Made by a program: the position numbers and the translations under genes. DNA of 64,000 bases, from the NCBI GenBank assembly GCA_039720395.1, contig CM077833.1:10353133-10417132 (forward strand). Direction: 5' to 3'. The notes under the pieces were generated by a model. The model saw only the letters and a program-made list of their open reading frames with translations. It searched no databases and was not told the DNA's origin. The DNA is from Liquidambar formosana. Its lineage: Eukaryota; Streptophyta; Magnoliopsida; Saxifragales; Altingiaceae. Shown in pieces: positions 12,451 to 24,066 of this stretch; position 1 is the stretch's first letter, and every line of letters starts with the position of its first letter.

Positions 12451-13629
12451 GATGGAAGGCAATGAAGAATCCATTCCCTAATGTATTCTCCATTTCCAAC
12501 TTAATATTAAAAGAGAGGGGTTTTAAGGGTCTCATCAAATAAACTAATCTAACATACATCTCATGCATTTAAATAAGAAATATATAACAACATTATATAT
12601 ATGTAATCCACTTATCGATATTAGTCCCTATAAGGTAACATATAATGATCTTTGGATTTGGAGCTATCTCTATTAATCTCATTAAAAGCTCCCATTATGA
12701 TGATTATGGACTTTAAGAAGATTCAATCCAAGCCAATGAATTGAATCTAAGGTCTAAGGTGGGTGTAAGTTATCGTAAAACATTCATTCGAAACATAGCA
12801 TGCTCTCTTGAAAGTCTTCTCCAAGCTTTCAAGCCCTTCAATCTCCTCCATTAGCTTCATGGTCTCCACCATAGGCTTGTTGGGCTCCACCATGCTCCTT
12901 TAGGTCCACCATGCTCCTTAGTGCGCTCTTGATTACATAATATTTACATAATTTAAAGAAAGGGATACATAAAGGGAATGTGGGGTACATAAGAGAATGA
13001 TAGAGAGAGAGAAGAAGGTGGCATGCAAGCCCCAAATAAATAATACATCACCAAAAATTGACAACTCTTGAAAAATTATACAACCCATTCATAAGACGGC
13101 CAATCACAATTGGTTTAAGGGTATAGTCCATAATCATCATCCATCCATAACCATACAATCATATTGCATAATAAAGGAAATAACTATAAGCAATAAACAT
13201 ATGGGCATTCATGGTAACTCTATTGATTGGTTTTCATTAATCTCATTAATGTGTCCTAATCTTATTAGGAGATGCATAAGTTCTTGAATTAATTAAGTCT
13301 TAACATTTAAGACATTTAATTTCAATTAATCAAATCAATTGAAACACATAAAGTCCCCTAATAACACTCTAATATCAAATATTAGGATCTTTTTAATTAA
13401 ACAAAAACAATTTTATTTAATTAAAATTTCCAGATTTTTATTTAACCCTAAATTGTGTTTTAAACCATTTAAAATAATATAAAATTAATCACCATTAATT
13501 AAATAATCAGTTTCGGAATTAAATAAAATCATTTATTAATTAATTAGTGCATTAGGGTTTCCTAAAACCCTAAACCCTAAATGCATTAACTCTAAACCCT
13601 AAGTGTAACCCTAATGCATTAAATGCCTT

Positions 13630-13656
13630 ATGATTGGTCAATTAATGACCAATCAT
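13630..13656. repeat. CCAAT-type palindrome 3 in Copia leader
   Basis: ATGATTGGTCA and TGACCAATCAT arms (11 bp) around a short AT spacer. Confidence 0.8.
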
Positions 13657-13820
13657 TTAAACCCTAGGTTTATACGGTATTAATGATTAGGATTAAGGTT
13701 TAATTAATGCCACCTAGGATATTAATTACTCCTAATTAATATGCACTAATTAGGGTTTCTAAAACCCTAAACCTTAAACCTATTAAATGCCAATGATTAA
13801 TTACTAAACCATTAATGATC

Positions 13821-13846
13821 ATGATTGGTCATTAATGACGAATCAT
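13821..13846. repeat. CCAAT-type palindrome 4 in Copia leader
   Basis: Same palindrome with one arm mismatch (GACGAATCAT instead of GACCAATCAT). Confidence 0.7.
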
Positions 13847-13998
13847 TTAACCCTAGGTTAGACACATTAATTACTAGGTTTAGTTATTAATTAATGCATT
13901 AATAGAATTAGGGTTTAATTAATATGAATTAGGGTTTCCTAAACCCTAAACCCTAGACATCATAAATGCAATTAATTATACCCTAATGATTAATAACC

Positions 13999-14025
13999 AT
14001 GATCGGTCAATTAATGACCAATCAT
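13999..14025. repeat. CCAAT-type palindrome 5 in Copia leader
   Basis: Same palindrome with one change in the left arm (ATGATCGGTCA). Confidence 0.7.
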
Positions 14026-15487
14026 TAAACACTTTAATTATGGTAATTAATAGCTCAATTAGGGTTTTAATTAATGCCATTAATAGATTTAGGGTTTCAT
14101 CATTAAAGGGAATTAGGGTTTCCTAAGAAACCCTAAGGCTGCCGCCACCTATAGTGGGCTGCCATGGCTAGGCAAGGCTGCCATGGCTTGGCCAGGCCAT
14201 GGGAGGCCATGGCCAGCAAAGGGGAACTCAAGCCAGGGTGTGGGCCAAGCCCATGGACATGTGTGGAGTGGCCAAGAGGGCTGTCTTCTTCAAAGAACAT
14301 TAGGGTTTCCTGAACCCAGTGCTGGCACCACCATTGGAGGACCTCCAAGGTCACAAAAGTTTCTAAAACATAATCAATTCAACTCCACCATCAAAACCAG
14401 CTCTTGTATCATGTCCCTACATGAATTACTAAGCTAATTGAAGTGGTTTGGATGATCAAATCATCCCCAATTGTTCTAAACAATTCAAGAACAGTAGGCT
14501 GTCCAGAATTTGACAGCATACTGTCCCTGATCACAAATTGATTTAAAACCCAGCAAGATGGTTAATTCAGGCTACCAAATTATTTTTCCTAGTATCCTAC
14601 ATGTCTTAGGAAACTAATAAAATTGGTTTCATGCAATTTGGAGTTCCCTAGCTCAAGATATGAACAAAACTCCATTGATGACTTTACGCAGAAAAACAGC
14701 CTGCTGTGTTCTTCCAAGAAATCAACCTTTTAGATTCTTTATGCATCAAGACTCCTTTGATTATTAAAGAATATGATCTATACATCATATATCATCATCC
14801 TATAATGATTATTCATCAATTTTACAGAAGTATCTGATCATAACAGTAGCAAGAACCCTAGGGTTCTAAAACCCTGATTCAAACATGGTGGTCTTCTCCT
14901 TCTTCCTTCTGTTCTAGACTCATAATCCAATTATGATGCATCCGAATGCTTGGGAACCTTTTCCTACCATGTCTAGAACATAACCCAAGTGGTGGCAACC
15001 ATTGCCATGCTTTTGATCTCCATCAAAAACCCACAATTGTGGCTGTTACATCATTCCCGAGCAAAACTGTCTTCCCTGACAGCCTGTAGTAAAAAATTCA
15101 TAACTTTCACTACAAAACTTGGATTGATGAACCGTTTGTTGGGTTGTAAAGCTGATTCGAAGAGCTTTCTAACTATATATGGCTTGAAAATTTTGGAAAA
15201 GAACTCTGATTTCGGTATGCAAAACAAGATGACGATTTTTCATGACTATCATAAAAACTGTTCATCATCTTCTCCAAACTCAATCCCCATTCAACTTTTG
15301 AATAACCAGCAGCCCTAAAACTATTTTGGAAGAGGAGTAGAAGGAGAATTAACCTAGGGTTCATTAACCCTAGGTTCGGCCATGAGAGGGAAACCATTCT
15401 AATGCATGAACATAGATTCCAGATTTATTAACCAATCAATTTACTATGAATTACAGCCCATATGCAGTTTGTATTAGGCATAACCAT

Positions 15488-15500
15488 GGCTCTGATACAA
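15488..15500 (-). other. Degenerate primer-binding site, outer Copia element
   Basis: Minus-strand TTGTATCAGAGCC is one base off the initiator methionine tRNA complement and is one base from the LTR. The mutation fits an older element. Confidence 0.85.
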
Positions 15501-15501
15501 C

Positions 15502-17195
15502 TGTTGGGAATCTAGCTAGGGAGGAAAAACTACAAAGGTGGAATTAAAAATGTTTCCTACGATTCCCAAACCCATGAATCTTAATTATGCTTAATACAAA
15601 ACCAAAAACCTAACTACCAAGAGAGTTAGGATACTTACAGTTGAATCAAGTCTTCTCCTTTATGCTCCAAGCTTTGTCTTCTCCTTTTTGCTCCAAGCTT
15701 TGTCTCCGGACAGCGGTGAATGAGCAGCCCAAGTGTGCTGCCTCCAACGGTATCCACACCTAGCTAGGGCTTGTTGTCCTTTCCTTCTTCTTCCTTATGG
15801 TTGCTAGAGGTGGAAAAGAGGGAGAGAAAGAGAAGGAGAGCTGTAATTTTTCCAACCAGCCCTTGGGAGAATGAATTGTCCTCATGTGATCCCCATATAA
15901 TGGGCATTATATAGCCCATTAATAGGGCCGGCCATAGGGGGATTCCTAACCCTAGTGGAATTTGTGTAATTACTCTTAATTACACAATTGGCCCACTAGT
16001 TTGCATCAAATACAAATTAGCCCCTTAAAGAACTTTTCTTTAATCATTTATACCCTTTCTCTCATAGACAATCAAGCTCTCTTAGCATGATCAGTGTGTG
16101 ACCCATTGGGTTCATATCATCAAGTAGTAGCAACAGCACAAGTTGTGCACAATGGAACACTTTCCATTAAGGGTCTAATTGAAACTCCTTTCAATTCCCT
16201 AATTGATTATAACTCATTTATATCAATTAGGGCTTCTACTAACCATGAGTAACACCTAGCATATGGCTCATGGTGTGGTCCTTAATGAGGTGAATAGTCA
16301 TTTACAAAGAACCCTTCTGTTATAGTTCATAGGTTACAATTCCATCCTTCCATCAACACAATGTCTCCAATTGAACTAATAGGACATGGAAATCTGTCAA
16401 GTCCCTAGTTCAATTACTTTATACTCATTTATTAATATCAACTCAATGACGAACTTATGGAAACTCCTTTCCATATTCATTCTACTATGGGCCCATGGGT
16501 TTAATGAGTTATACTCAATGAATGCTATATGAGACATTCACTCCCTTTTTCCTGAGAGTGATGGATTCCTTGTTGATCACTCACATGCCTTCACACACAT
16601 AGCAGTAGGGCCAATGAACACCCTTACAGACCCCTGAATAGGATCTGCACTTAGTGTTATCAAACTTCTAAAGCTACATGCATAAGACAACCATGGTGTC
16701 TCAAGTCTGAGGATTACTTGTACCACTATAACAATGAGAAACTGATTGACAGGCAGGTTAAAACTCCATTCAGTTTATCTCATATCTTTGGTCACATTCA
16801 GTGTACCTATTCTTATAATAGGCACCCACTTGTTGGTTGTAGTGTCTCCACACAAATAGCTTAAGACTAGCTATCCTCCTATAGAGTCAACCTAACAAGT
16901 GCTAGTCCTATGGTTCATTATTGTGCATCATAGTGAACCTTCAACTAGGAATGATTTAGGAGTTTAGTACAGAGATATATCTACAGTCTCAAAATTACAA
17001 CCCTTTGTAATTTCATATTCTCAACTCTAACTCCATGGACATATTATGTAAATATAAATGATGCATATAAACATAATAGAATAAGCCCTTTTATTAAATC
17101 AATAATAAATGTGACATGCATAAATGAAATCAATTGATTGTTCCTAATCCCTAAACAATCATCTCTATGATTGGCTCTAAGGCATAATCCTAACA
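15502..17195 (-). repeat. 5' LTR of outer Copia element
   Basis: 1694 bp from TGTTGGGAATC to CCTAACA on the plus strand, aligned end to end with the two inner LTRs but with many substitutions and indels, especially in the first 450 bp. Its partner LTR is off-window. Confidence 0.9.
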
Positions 17196-17204
17196 TTTTC
17201 ATTT

Positions 17205-17650
17205 TAATTCACATTTGGATGGTTGTTTGATATAATTGAATTATCTGAAAAGGCAGAGCAGGGCTTGTGGGAGATTATCTGGAACGGCAAAACAGGGGTT
17301 TTGGGGTGTTATCTGACACGCCATTGAACGAGGAGGAGGCAACAGAACTTAGATTATTTGGGACGGAAGAACAGGGGTTATCTGAAACGCCGTTGAACAA
17401 AGAGAAGCATCAGAAAAGGTATGATTTTTTAGGGAAAGTTAGGGGGTTTTTTATCTTAAATCACGTTTGGGTGTTTGTTTGATAACATGGAGTTATCTGA
17501 AATGATAGAACAGGGCTCGTGGGAGGTTATCTGGAATGGAAAAATAGGGGTTTTGAGGTGTTATCAGACACGCCATTGAACGAGGAGGAAGCAACAGAAA
17601 GGTAGGATTTTTTAGGGGAAATTAGTGATTTTTTATCTTGAATCACGTTT
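17205..17650. repeat. Diverged direct repeats at the left flank of the MULE-like region
   Basis: A module with ATCTGGAA.GG.AAA.AGGGG, TGTTATC.GACACGCC and ATTGAACGAGGAGGA recurs at about 17268, 17349 (partial) and 17523. Copies are joined by TTTTTTATCTT.AATCACG. Open frames through it arise from the repeat and show no domain. Confidence 0.6.
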
Positions 17651-18270
17651 GGATTTTTGTTTCTCCAGAATCTGGGGTTTCCAAACAACTTTACTCCGTT
17701 TGATTTGGTTACCACGATTCAAAATCTTTGGGTTTTTCTTGTTTTTAAACAACATAGAAGAAAAACTTTGGCTTTTATCTTGTTTATATGATCAAACTTT
17801 TGTACATTCCACAATGAATCGTTTATTGAATATTTGTTGGTTTCTTCTGATTGGCAAATTTCTATACTTCGCAATTGAATGCTCATCTAGCAAGCTTTAT
17901 AAATCAATTACTAGTGATGAAAAAATAATACCTCTGTGTTATTCTTAATACTGGCAGAATACCCTCGAGTTGCTAGCATGGTAATATTCTCACTCAAAAC
18001 AAACGCCGGTGTTCATCAACCTTGAATCAAAACAGCGGCGCCGTTACGGAGGGGATAGAGAACCATAAAGGTAGAGTATTTTAGATAGAAGATTGTGGTT
18101 TTTATCTTGATAACGATTTCTACTTGTTCCTTCTACTAGTAGTTAGGGATTTCATTTGGTTCCCCAATCTTCATTATTGTTGCGCAGCATCTTCCAAAAA
18201 TTTCTGAAGGCATATTCAAACCCAACCCTTTTGAGGAGCAAATGGTGAAAGGTTTGGAATTTTTTTTTTA

Positions 18271-19385
18271 AAGATAATGTACTCTTTGTCTAACTTTCGT
18301 CAATTTGGTATAGTGTTTTTTACTATCTAGTAGATTTAGCCATGTAGCTGAATAAATTTCCAATGGTTTTTTGAATTTTATCTTAAAATCTTTCTGACAA
18401 CTTATGTGGTCTACGTATAATAATATTGAAATGTAATGATTTATCAGATAGTGGGTTGGTTCCCTACCCTCCTCCCCTGCATTGTTAAACCCCTGTCTGG
18501 TAGTTATCTTAAATGTTTATTTGATATAGTCAGATGACTTGGCGTGCTTGTATATTCCGTGTGTGGTTATTTTGAATAGAAAGTATGCATTTATAAGCTC
18601 CTGTCGAGTTTATTGTTGATGTTGTGGTGTGTTTTTTTTGTTTTTGTTTTTGTTTTTTTTTTTTTGTTTTTTGTTTTTATCCAACAGTGGGTAATTTCCC
18701 CTATCCCCTGCATTGTTAAACCCCTATTTGATTATTATCTTAAATGTTTATGTGTTTTATGTAGAACAATATTGAACTGTAGTGATTTATCCGACAGTGG
18801 GTAGTTCCCCCCCTGCGGTGTTAAACCCCTGTATGGGTATTATCTTAAATGTTTTATTTGTTGTAGTCAAATAATTGGGACTAGTTTATGATCTAGTTTA
18901 ACAAATTAATAAATTAAGATAATGTACTATTTGTCAAACTTTCGTCAATTTGGTATAGTGTTTTTTACTATCAAGTAGATTTAGCTATGTAGCTGGAATA
19001 AATTTCCAATGGTTTTTTGGATTTTATCTTAAAATCTTTTGGACAACTTATGTGGTCTACGTATAATAATATTGAAATTTAGTGATTTATCAGACAGTGT
19101 GTTAGTTCCCTACCCCACTCCCCTGCATTGTTAAACCCCTGTTGGGTAGTTATCTTGAATGTTTATTTGATATAGTCAGATGACTTAGCGTGCTTGTATA
19201 TTCCGTGTGTGGTTATTTTGAATAGAAAGTATGCATCTATAAGCTTCTGTCGAGTTTGTTGATGTTGTTATGGTGTGTTTTTTTTTTTTTTTTTTTTTTT
19301 TTTTGGTTTTATCCAACAGTGGGTAGTTTCCCCTATCCCCTGCATTGTTAAACCCCTGTTTGATTATTATCTTAAATGTTTATGT
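18271..19385. repeat. 480-bp direct repeat, period 645 bp
   Basis: 18271-18752 and 18916-19385 align nearly end to end, from AAGATAATGTACT to ATCTTAAATGTTTATGTG, with a poly-T tract of variable length inside each (18650-18665; 19277-19304). Shorter fragments (CCCTGCATTGTTAAACCCC) recur at 18470, 18710, 18818, 19125, 19338 and 19590. No coding potential. Confidence 0.8.
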
Positions 19386-19799
19386 GGGTAATTTTAAAAA
19401 AACATACATCTATGTGTATATATGTTTGTATAGGCATGCATATTGTAATCCTAAACATGTGATATTATCTTAATTCTTATTTAACACACATATTGTTTTT
19501 ATCTTAAAATATTTGGATAAGTTATGGGTTTTATGTAGTTCAATATTTGAATTGTAGTGTCTCAACAAACAGGGGGTAGTTTCCTAACCCCACTGCATTG
19601 TTAAACCCCCCTATCTGGTCATGAATAAAATTGCATGCATGTTTTTCAATTTTTTTTTTTTTTTTAATATAGGGAGGACTTCATGATGTTGGTATATGTT
19701 ATGTTGTAATCATGTTTATTCATTTATGTAGGTAGGGTAGGTAGGCTAAACCCACGAAAGGGGAAAAATTACTACCCCCAATATAGATCTAAGTTAGTT

Positions 19800-22700
19800 G
19801 CACTCTTCGAATTTTTCTGAGAATTGAAGTTTACCGAGAGGCACATCAAGGTTTTCAAGATAACCCCTTTTTGGTATATGTTTGAAGCTTTTATATTCAA
19901 CAAAATTGAAGTAAAAGCATGCCGAAAATATGACAATGATGTTGTGCACATCATCCAAACATTTGATGGAAAAATGAAACAATTTAAGATAGGTGGAGTG
20001 TACATTCCATTGCGAGAAATCGACATTGCTCTCATATTTGGAATTGTTTCAGGGGAAACAAAATTGAAAGATGTTCCAACAATTAAACAATGTGAATTCC
20101 AATTTTACTCACAAATGTTCAATCATCGAGACAAGCTTGAAGGTCCTGTTATAAAGAACAAGATAGTTGAAGCTGCTAAAGGGATGACTGATGTGGATGT
20201 AGAAGACTCCGTGCGACTTTGTTGTTTGTATATCTTCATCAATTTGCTTTTCTCGTCTTCTGGGCAACATGTAAGTTGGGAGCTTTGTAGCACAGTTGAG
20301 GATCTGGGAGAAATGAAGAAATATGCATGGAGTAAGGAGATACTAGAACATGTAAGCGGCTACCTATGTGGGAAGCATACGATACTTACGAGTGTGGCTA
20401 GATGTGTTATAATTTTGTTGGGGAGCCTAAGTTTCTTTACCATAAACAAATGATAAATGTTTGTAAATGTTACAAAATGAGTTGCTTCTATATAACACAT
20501 ACTTATTGTGTTTTTTTTTTTTCCCAGTATTGGTTATGTGAATACACAATAATACTAAAAGCAGAACACGTAGGAATGTTCCCTAGATTCCTCAGATGGG
20601 ATTTGCGAAAACTACATGACATTTTGAGAATACTTGATTTGTCAAGAATAAAAGAAGAGAAGGTATAATTTTGTTGCATGTTTTGATCTGTAGATATTTA
20701 GGAAAATAAATTATCTTAATATGTCATTATAAATTTGCTACATATTATTGTTTAAAAATTTAAGATATGCACATCCATTCTCTAATGAATGATATTAATG
20801 TTTATTGAAAATTAGGTATGTGTTCAAGAGTTGACACCAACCATGCATGAGATCCAAAAAATAGAGGCTTTGAGGAACATAATGGATCAAAAGTTGGAGA
20901 TAAAAGAAGAGGAAATGGGAGAAGAAGGTATGGTGCAGACAAAGGTCCAACATAAAAAAAAGACAAAAGCTAGTAGGAGCCCGGTTGTCTTCATAAATGC
21001 AAGTGAGATGCGAAAGTCAACAAAAAGGACATATGCAATCAATAGATTAGGTGATCATGCCCCTTCAGAAGCATCTCAGTTGAAAAAAAGAGTGGACGAG
21101 CTGACAGAAAATAGTAATATTTTGGAGAATGCAATGGAAAATCTTATGCAGAAAAAATCCCAGCTCAATAAAAAAAATTCAGAGTTAGAGGAACAAATCA
21201 AGAAGTTGGAGGTTGAAAAAAGGGATCTAGAATTGAAGATAATTCATTTGGAAAAAGAAAATGAATGTTTGCTATCTGCTGCCAATAAATGTGAAGCTGC
21301 AAATGATGATTTGCATGAACAACTAGAATAAGAAGTGTGCCAAATGGTAACACAACCTCTTGCTGTTCTACAAACTGAATCAGCAGCTAAAATTGAAAAA
21401 AGAATTAACTTTTGCACTCAAAAACTAAGGAAGTGGATGAGCAAAATGCAAAAGTTGATTCCCTAAATTCAAAAGTGGATGCCCTTACCTCAGAACTGCA
21501 AAAGGTGTGCCAAGAGAATGAAGAAATCAAGCAGAGATCGATGATAGCTGGCATCAAGACAAAAACAAGAAAAAGGAACGTTGACCCTGATTTTGAATAC
21601 AACATTCCAAGGAAAGCCCAAAGAATATCTGAAAAGAGGTAAAGAAAAGGCAGTGGAAGCAACAATGGACTTAGAAACTGAAGTGGTAGATGTTGACATG
21701 ATGGAACAAACAAAGGATACATTTGAATCTACCAATTTGAAGATGCCAACAATTAAAATCAGTAGACACCTGACTAAAGGAGAAATGGTGAAAATTTCAA
21801 ATTTGTTGTTGTTGAATAATGGCACGTAAGTATAGAATATTTGAACTGTGAAACTAACCAATATTGATATATAGTGTTTGTAGCCATAAATTTTACTAAA
21901 ATTATTTTGCACAAATAGACATTTGGTAGTCACCTCCATCCCAACCACCTATTAGTTGCATAATAGATGGTTCACCCCCCCTGCATTATTCTAATGCGCT
22001 AAGTTGTTATCATAATTATCTTAATAAGTGTTGTAGTTATAACCTCGTTAATAGTTATCTTAATTATTGGTTTGTCTTCTCTTTGTTTAATATGTTGGAC
22101 ATGTTAAATATGCAGTGCACTTATAGGTCGTGGAGAGATCAATGGTGTGTACTTGGAAGACTTGGAGCAACTTTGGAATGACCAATCACTTAGCACTGCG
22201 GTAGGACTTTCACTATATATATTGACATATATTAATGCCAACTTCACTGTTCATTTGTTATAAATAAAAGTTATCTTATAATAAACTGAAACTATGTGAC
22301 GTTGACGAAATGTAATCAATACAGATTGTTGATGCATATGCATCTATCATTTGGCGTGAACAATATATGCATTTTAATAGGGAGGATGTCCCAGCATTTT
22401 TCTTATCAAGCCTATGTTGGGTAAGAAGTCTACATTAAATTTTTTCATGAACACATAATCAAACATATATAAAAATGATGGTCAACTAATAGTGCTGATA
22501 TTGTATTTTGAGGCAGTCCATGATTTTAGATGAGAGGGCTGGGAGAAAACAGAATGAGTTTGTGGATAATCAGATATTTCTGGGCCTATGCTACAAATAT
22601 ATGGTCTTCCCAATTGCAGCTAATAACCACTTTTCATGTCTCGTGTATGACACAATGAAGTTTGTTTGGAGGTACTACAACTCGTTGCTCCCCTGACGAA

Positions 22701-23206
22701 GGGCAGCCATTGAAACTCATCGAACATATGCTTCTAAATTGGTAAACAAATCTTTTTACAACATGTTACTAGTGAAAATGCTATTGGAACTTCAATATTA
22801 CAATATAGTTTACTATCTTAATTTTTCTGTAACAAAAGAAGGAATATGTGGAAGGCTATATGGAGAGACATGGCACTTACACAGACGAGCTGACGCACAT
22901 GAAATTTGTCGTCCATTACAAATGTCCACAACAACAACCTGGCTCGTAAGTAATATTAATCATTTCTTCAATTAATCAATTAGATATGGAAAACAAGAAA
23001 GCCATTTTTTATATTATATTACATTTTTACCTTTTCAGCCTTGATTGTGGGGTTATAGCATGTTATATTATGAGGCAAATATCTCGTGGCGAGGACATAA
23101 AAGGAGCTCTCACAAAGGAAGAATGTTTGCAGATTCGCACAAAAATGGTACATCAATTGTTGGACAACCACACTGTTGATGATGGCAAGGGAATAGGCAG
23201 CTTATA
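19800..23206 (+). pseudogene. Ulp1-like (C48) cysteine protease gene of transposon type, broken
   Basis: The N-terminal part (19824-20430) matches the domain found ahead of Ulp1-like proteases in plant transposons. An exon 20529-20665 and a coiled-coil exon (20818-21330, Glu/Lys-rich heptads) follow, then a second coiled-coil/basic stretch (21412-21826), then protease exons at about 22114-22200, 22325-22420, 22517-22740, 22840-22945 and 23039-23206, each with GT-AG borders. Catalytic features seen: His in NNHFSCLVYDT (22628-22630), Gln in PQQQPGS, and Cys in LDCGV (23046-23048). The usual Asp position reads WRYYNSL, so Asn. Damage: a stop directly before 19824, a stop at 21329, frame changes around 21400 and 21620, and TGA at 22694-22696. 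Ulp1 enzymes cleave SUMO-like modifiers; the role in the transposon is unknown. Confidence 0.75.
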
Positions 23207-24066
23207 ACCAATTAAAGAATAATCATAACTTATTGTTAGCACCTATAGGACAAGATATTTAGCAATTTTTTTGAAGGATACATCAATTTTTTTTATCTCA
23301 GTTAACTAGTTATTAATTTTTTGTTTCCTTCTTGGAATCAGTATACCACTGTACACATGAAGATAATTGGCTTGTGTTAATTTTTTTTTTCTTGGAATCA
23401 TTACTTAGCTTGTGTTAATTTTTTTTTTTTTTTTTTTGGGATGGATATCATGGCAACTTTTACACATGAAGACAATTGCATTGGTATGATATATTACATT
23501 TCTGTCTATGTGGCGAGGTGTGTACTCCCCAAAATTGAATTTAATTTAAGATAATTGGTACAACATAATACACGTACCTCATTTGGTGAATAAGCTGTTG
23601 CCTTAAGGTCCACCTACAATAATTTAAGATAATTGGGACTAGTTTATAATCTAGTATAACAATTAAGATAAAATCTAAGTTCTACGACTGTGGAAGACAT
23701 ACATTGACACTGAAAAAAAAAAAGAAAAAAAAAAAGATAACGTTGGTCGTGTCCCCACTTTGTGTTGCATTTGATTTTGGTGCACTGGTTTAAGATAATT
23801 CGAACTCATTTAACAAATAGTACTAACAATTAAGATAATTATAAAAGTGTGACCTCTCTTCAGTCTGCTCTCCTAAAAAGAGATGCATAAACATGTACAG
23901 CCAATGGAAACGTGATCGTGTACCCACACTAAATTGCATTTTGTTACATTTTTTTTGATCCTGTTCCCATTATAATAAAAAGAAAATTACTAAACTAACA
24001 AACTATCCAGGAATATTAAGATAAATTCAAAAGTCCAACTTAAAAATTATTGTGGTGTTACAATAA
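23207..24066. other. Non-coding spacer between the two MULE-borne genes
   Basis: AT-rich, with poly-T and poly-A tracts (23380, 23420-23438, 23710-23735) and several AAGATAATT motifs. The stretch at 23632-23660 resembles 18877-18905 (TTGGGACTAGTTTAT), another repeat shared across the element. No gene seen. Confidence 0.6.

Larger units (their letters stand above)
12456..15487 (-). other. Leader of outer Copia element (5' portion)
   Basis: Collinear with 7851-10777 of the inner element but with many substitutions and small indels. It carries the same telomere-like AAACCCTAA clusters (13560-13610, 13940-13970) and CCATGG-rich segments near 14160-14220. Small open frames at 12838-13035, 14133-14354 and 14989-15318 have no recognisable domain. 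Confidence 0.7.
1..17195 (-). mobile_element. Outer Copia LTR retrotransposon, 3' part off-window, split by a nested element
   Basis: Read on the minus strand, the element runs from its 5' LTR (15502-17195) through a primer-binding site, a leader of about 3.5 kb, a gag remnant (start near 2362) and pol remnants to position 1. Its RNase H end is at the window edge, so the 3' LTR should lie to the left. The element is interrupted at 2775-12450 by a relative. Joining 2774 to 12456 gives a sequence collinear with the inner element's leader around 7834-7860, which supports the reconstruction. Copia order is inferred from integrase-like remnants lying between gag and reverse transcriptase. Confidence 0.85.

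Noticed and set aside
12299..12568. Open frame crossing the LTR end and target duplication
   Set aside because: It spans the junction of two elements, so it cannot be an old gene; no domain.
23720..23960. Possible terminal inverted repeats of the MULE-like region (AACGTTGGTCGT and AACGTTAGTCGT)
   Set aside because: GATAACGTTGGTCGTGTCC in the spacer near 23736 resembles AACAACGTTAGTCGTCC near 27880, but the match is short, direct rather than inverted, and the first copy is internal.
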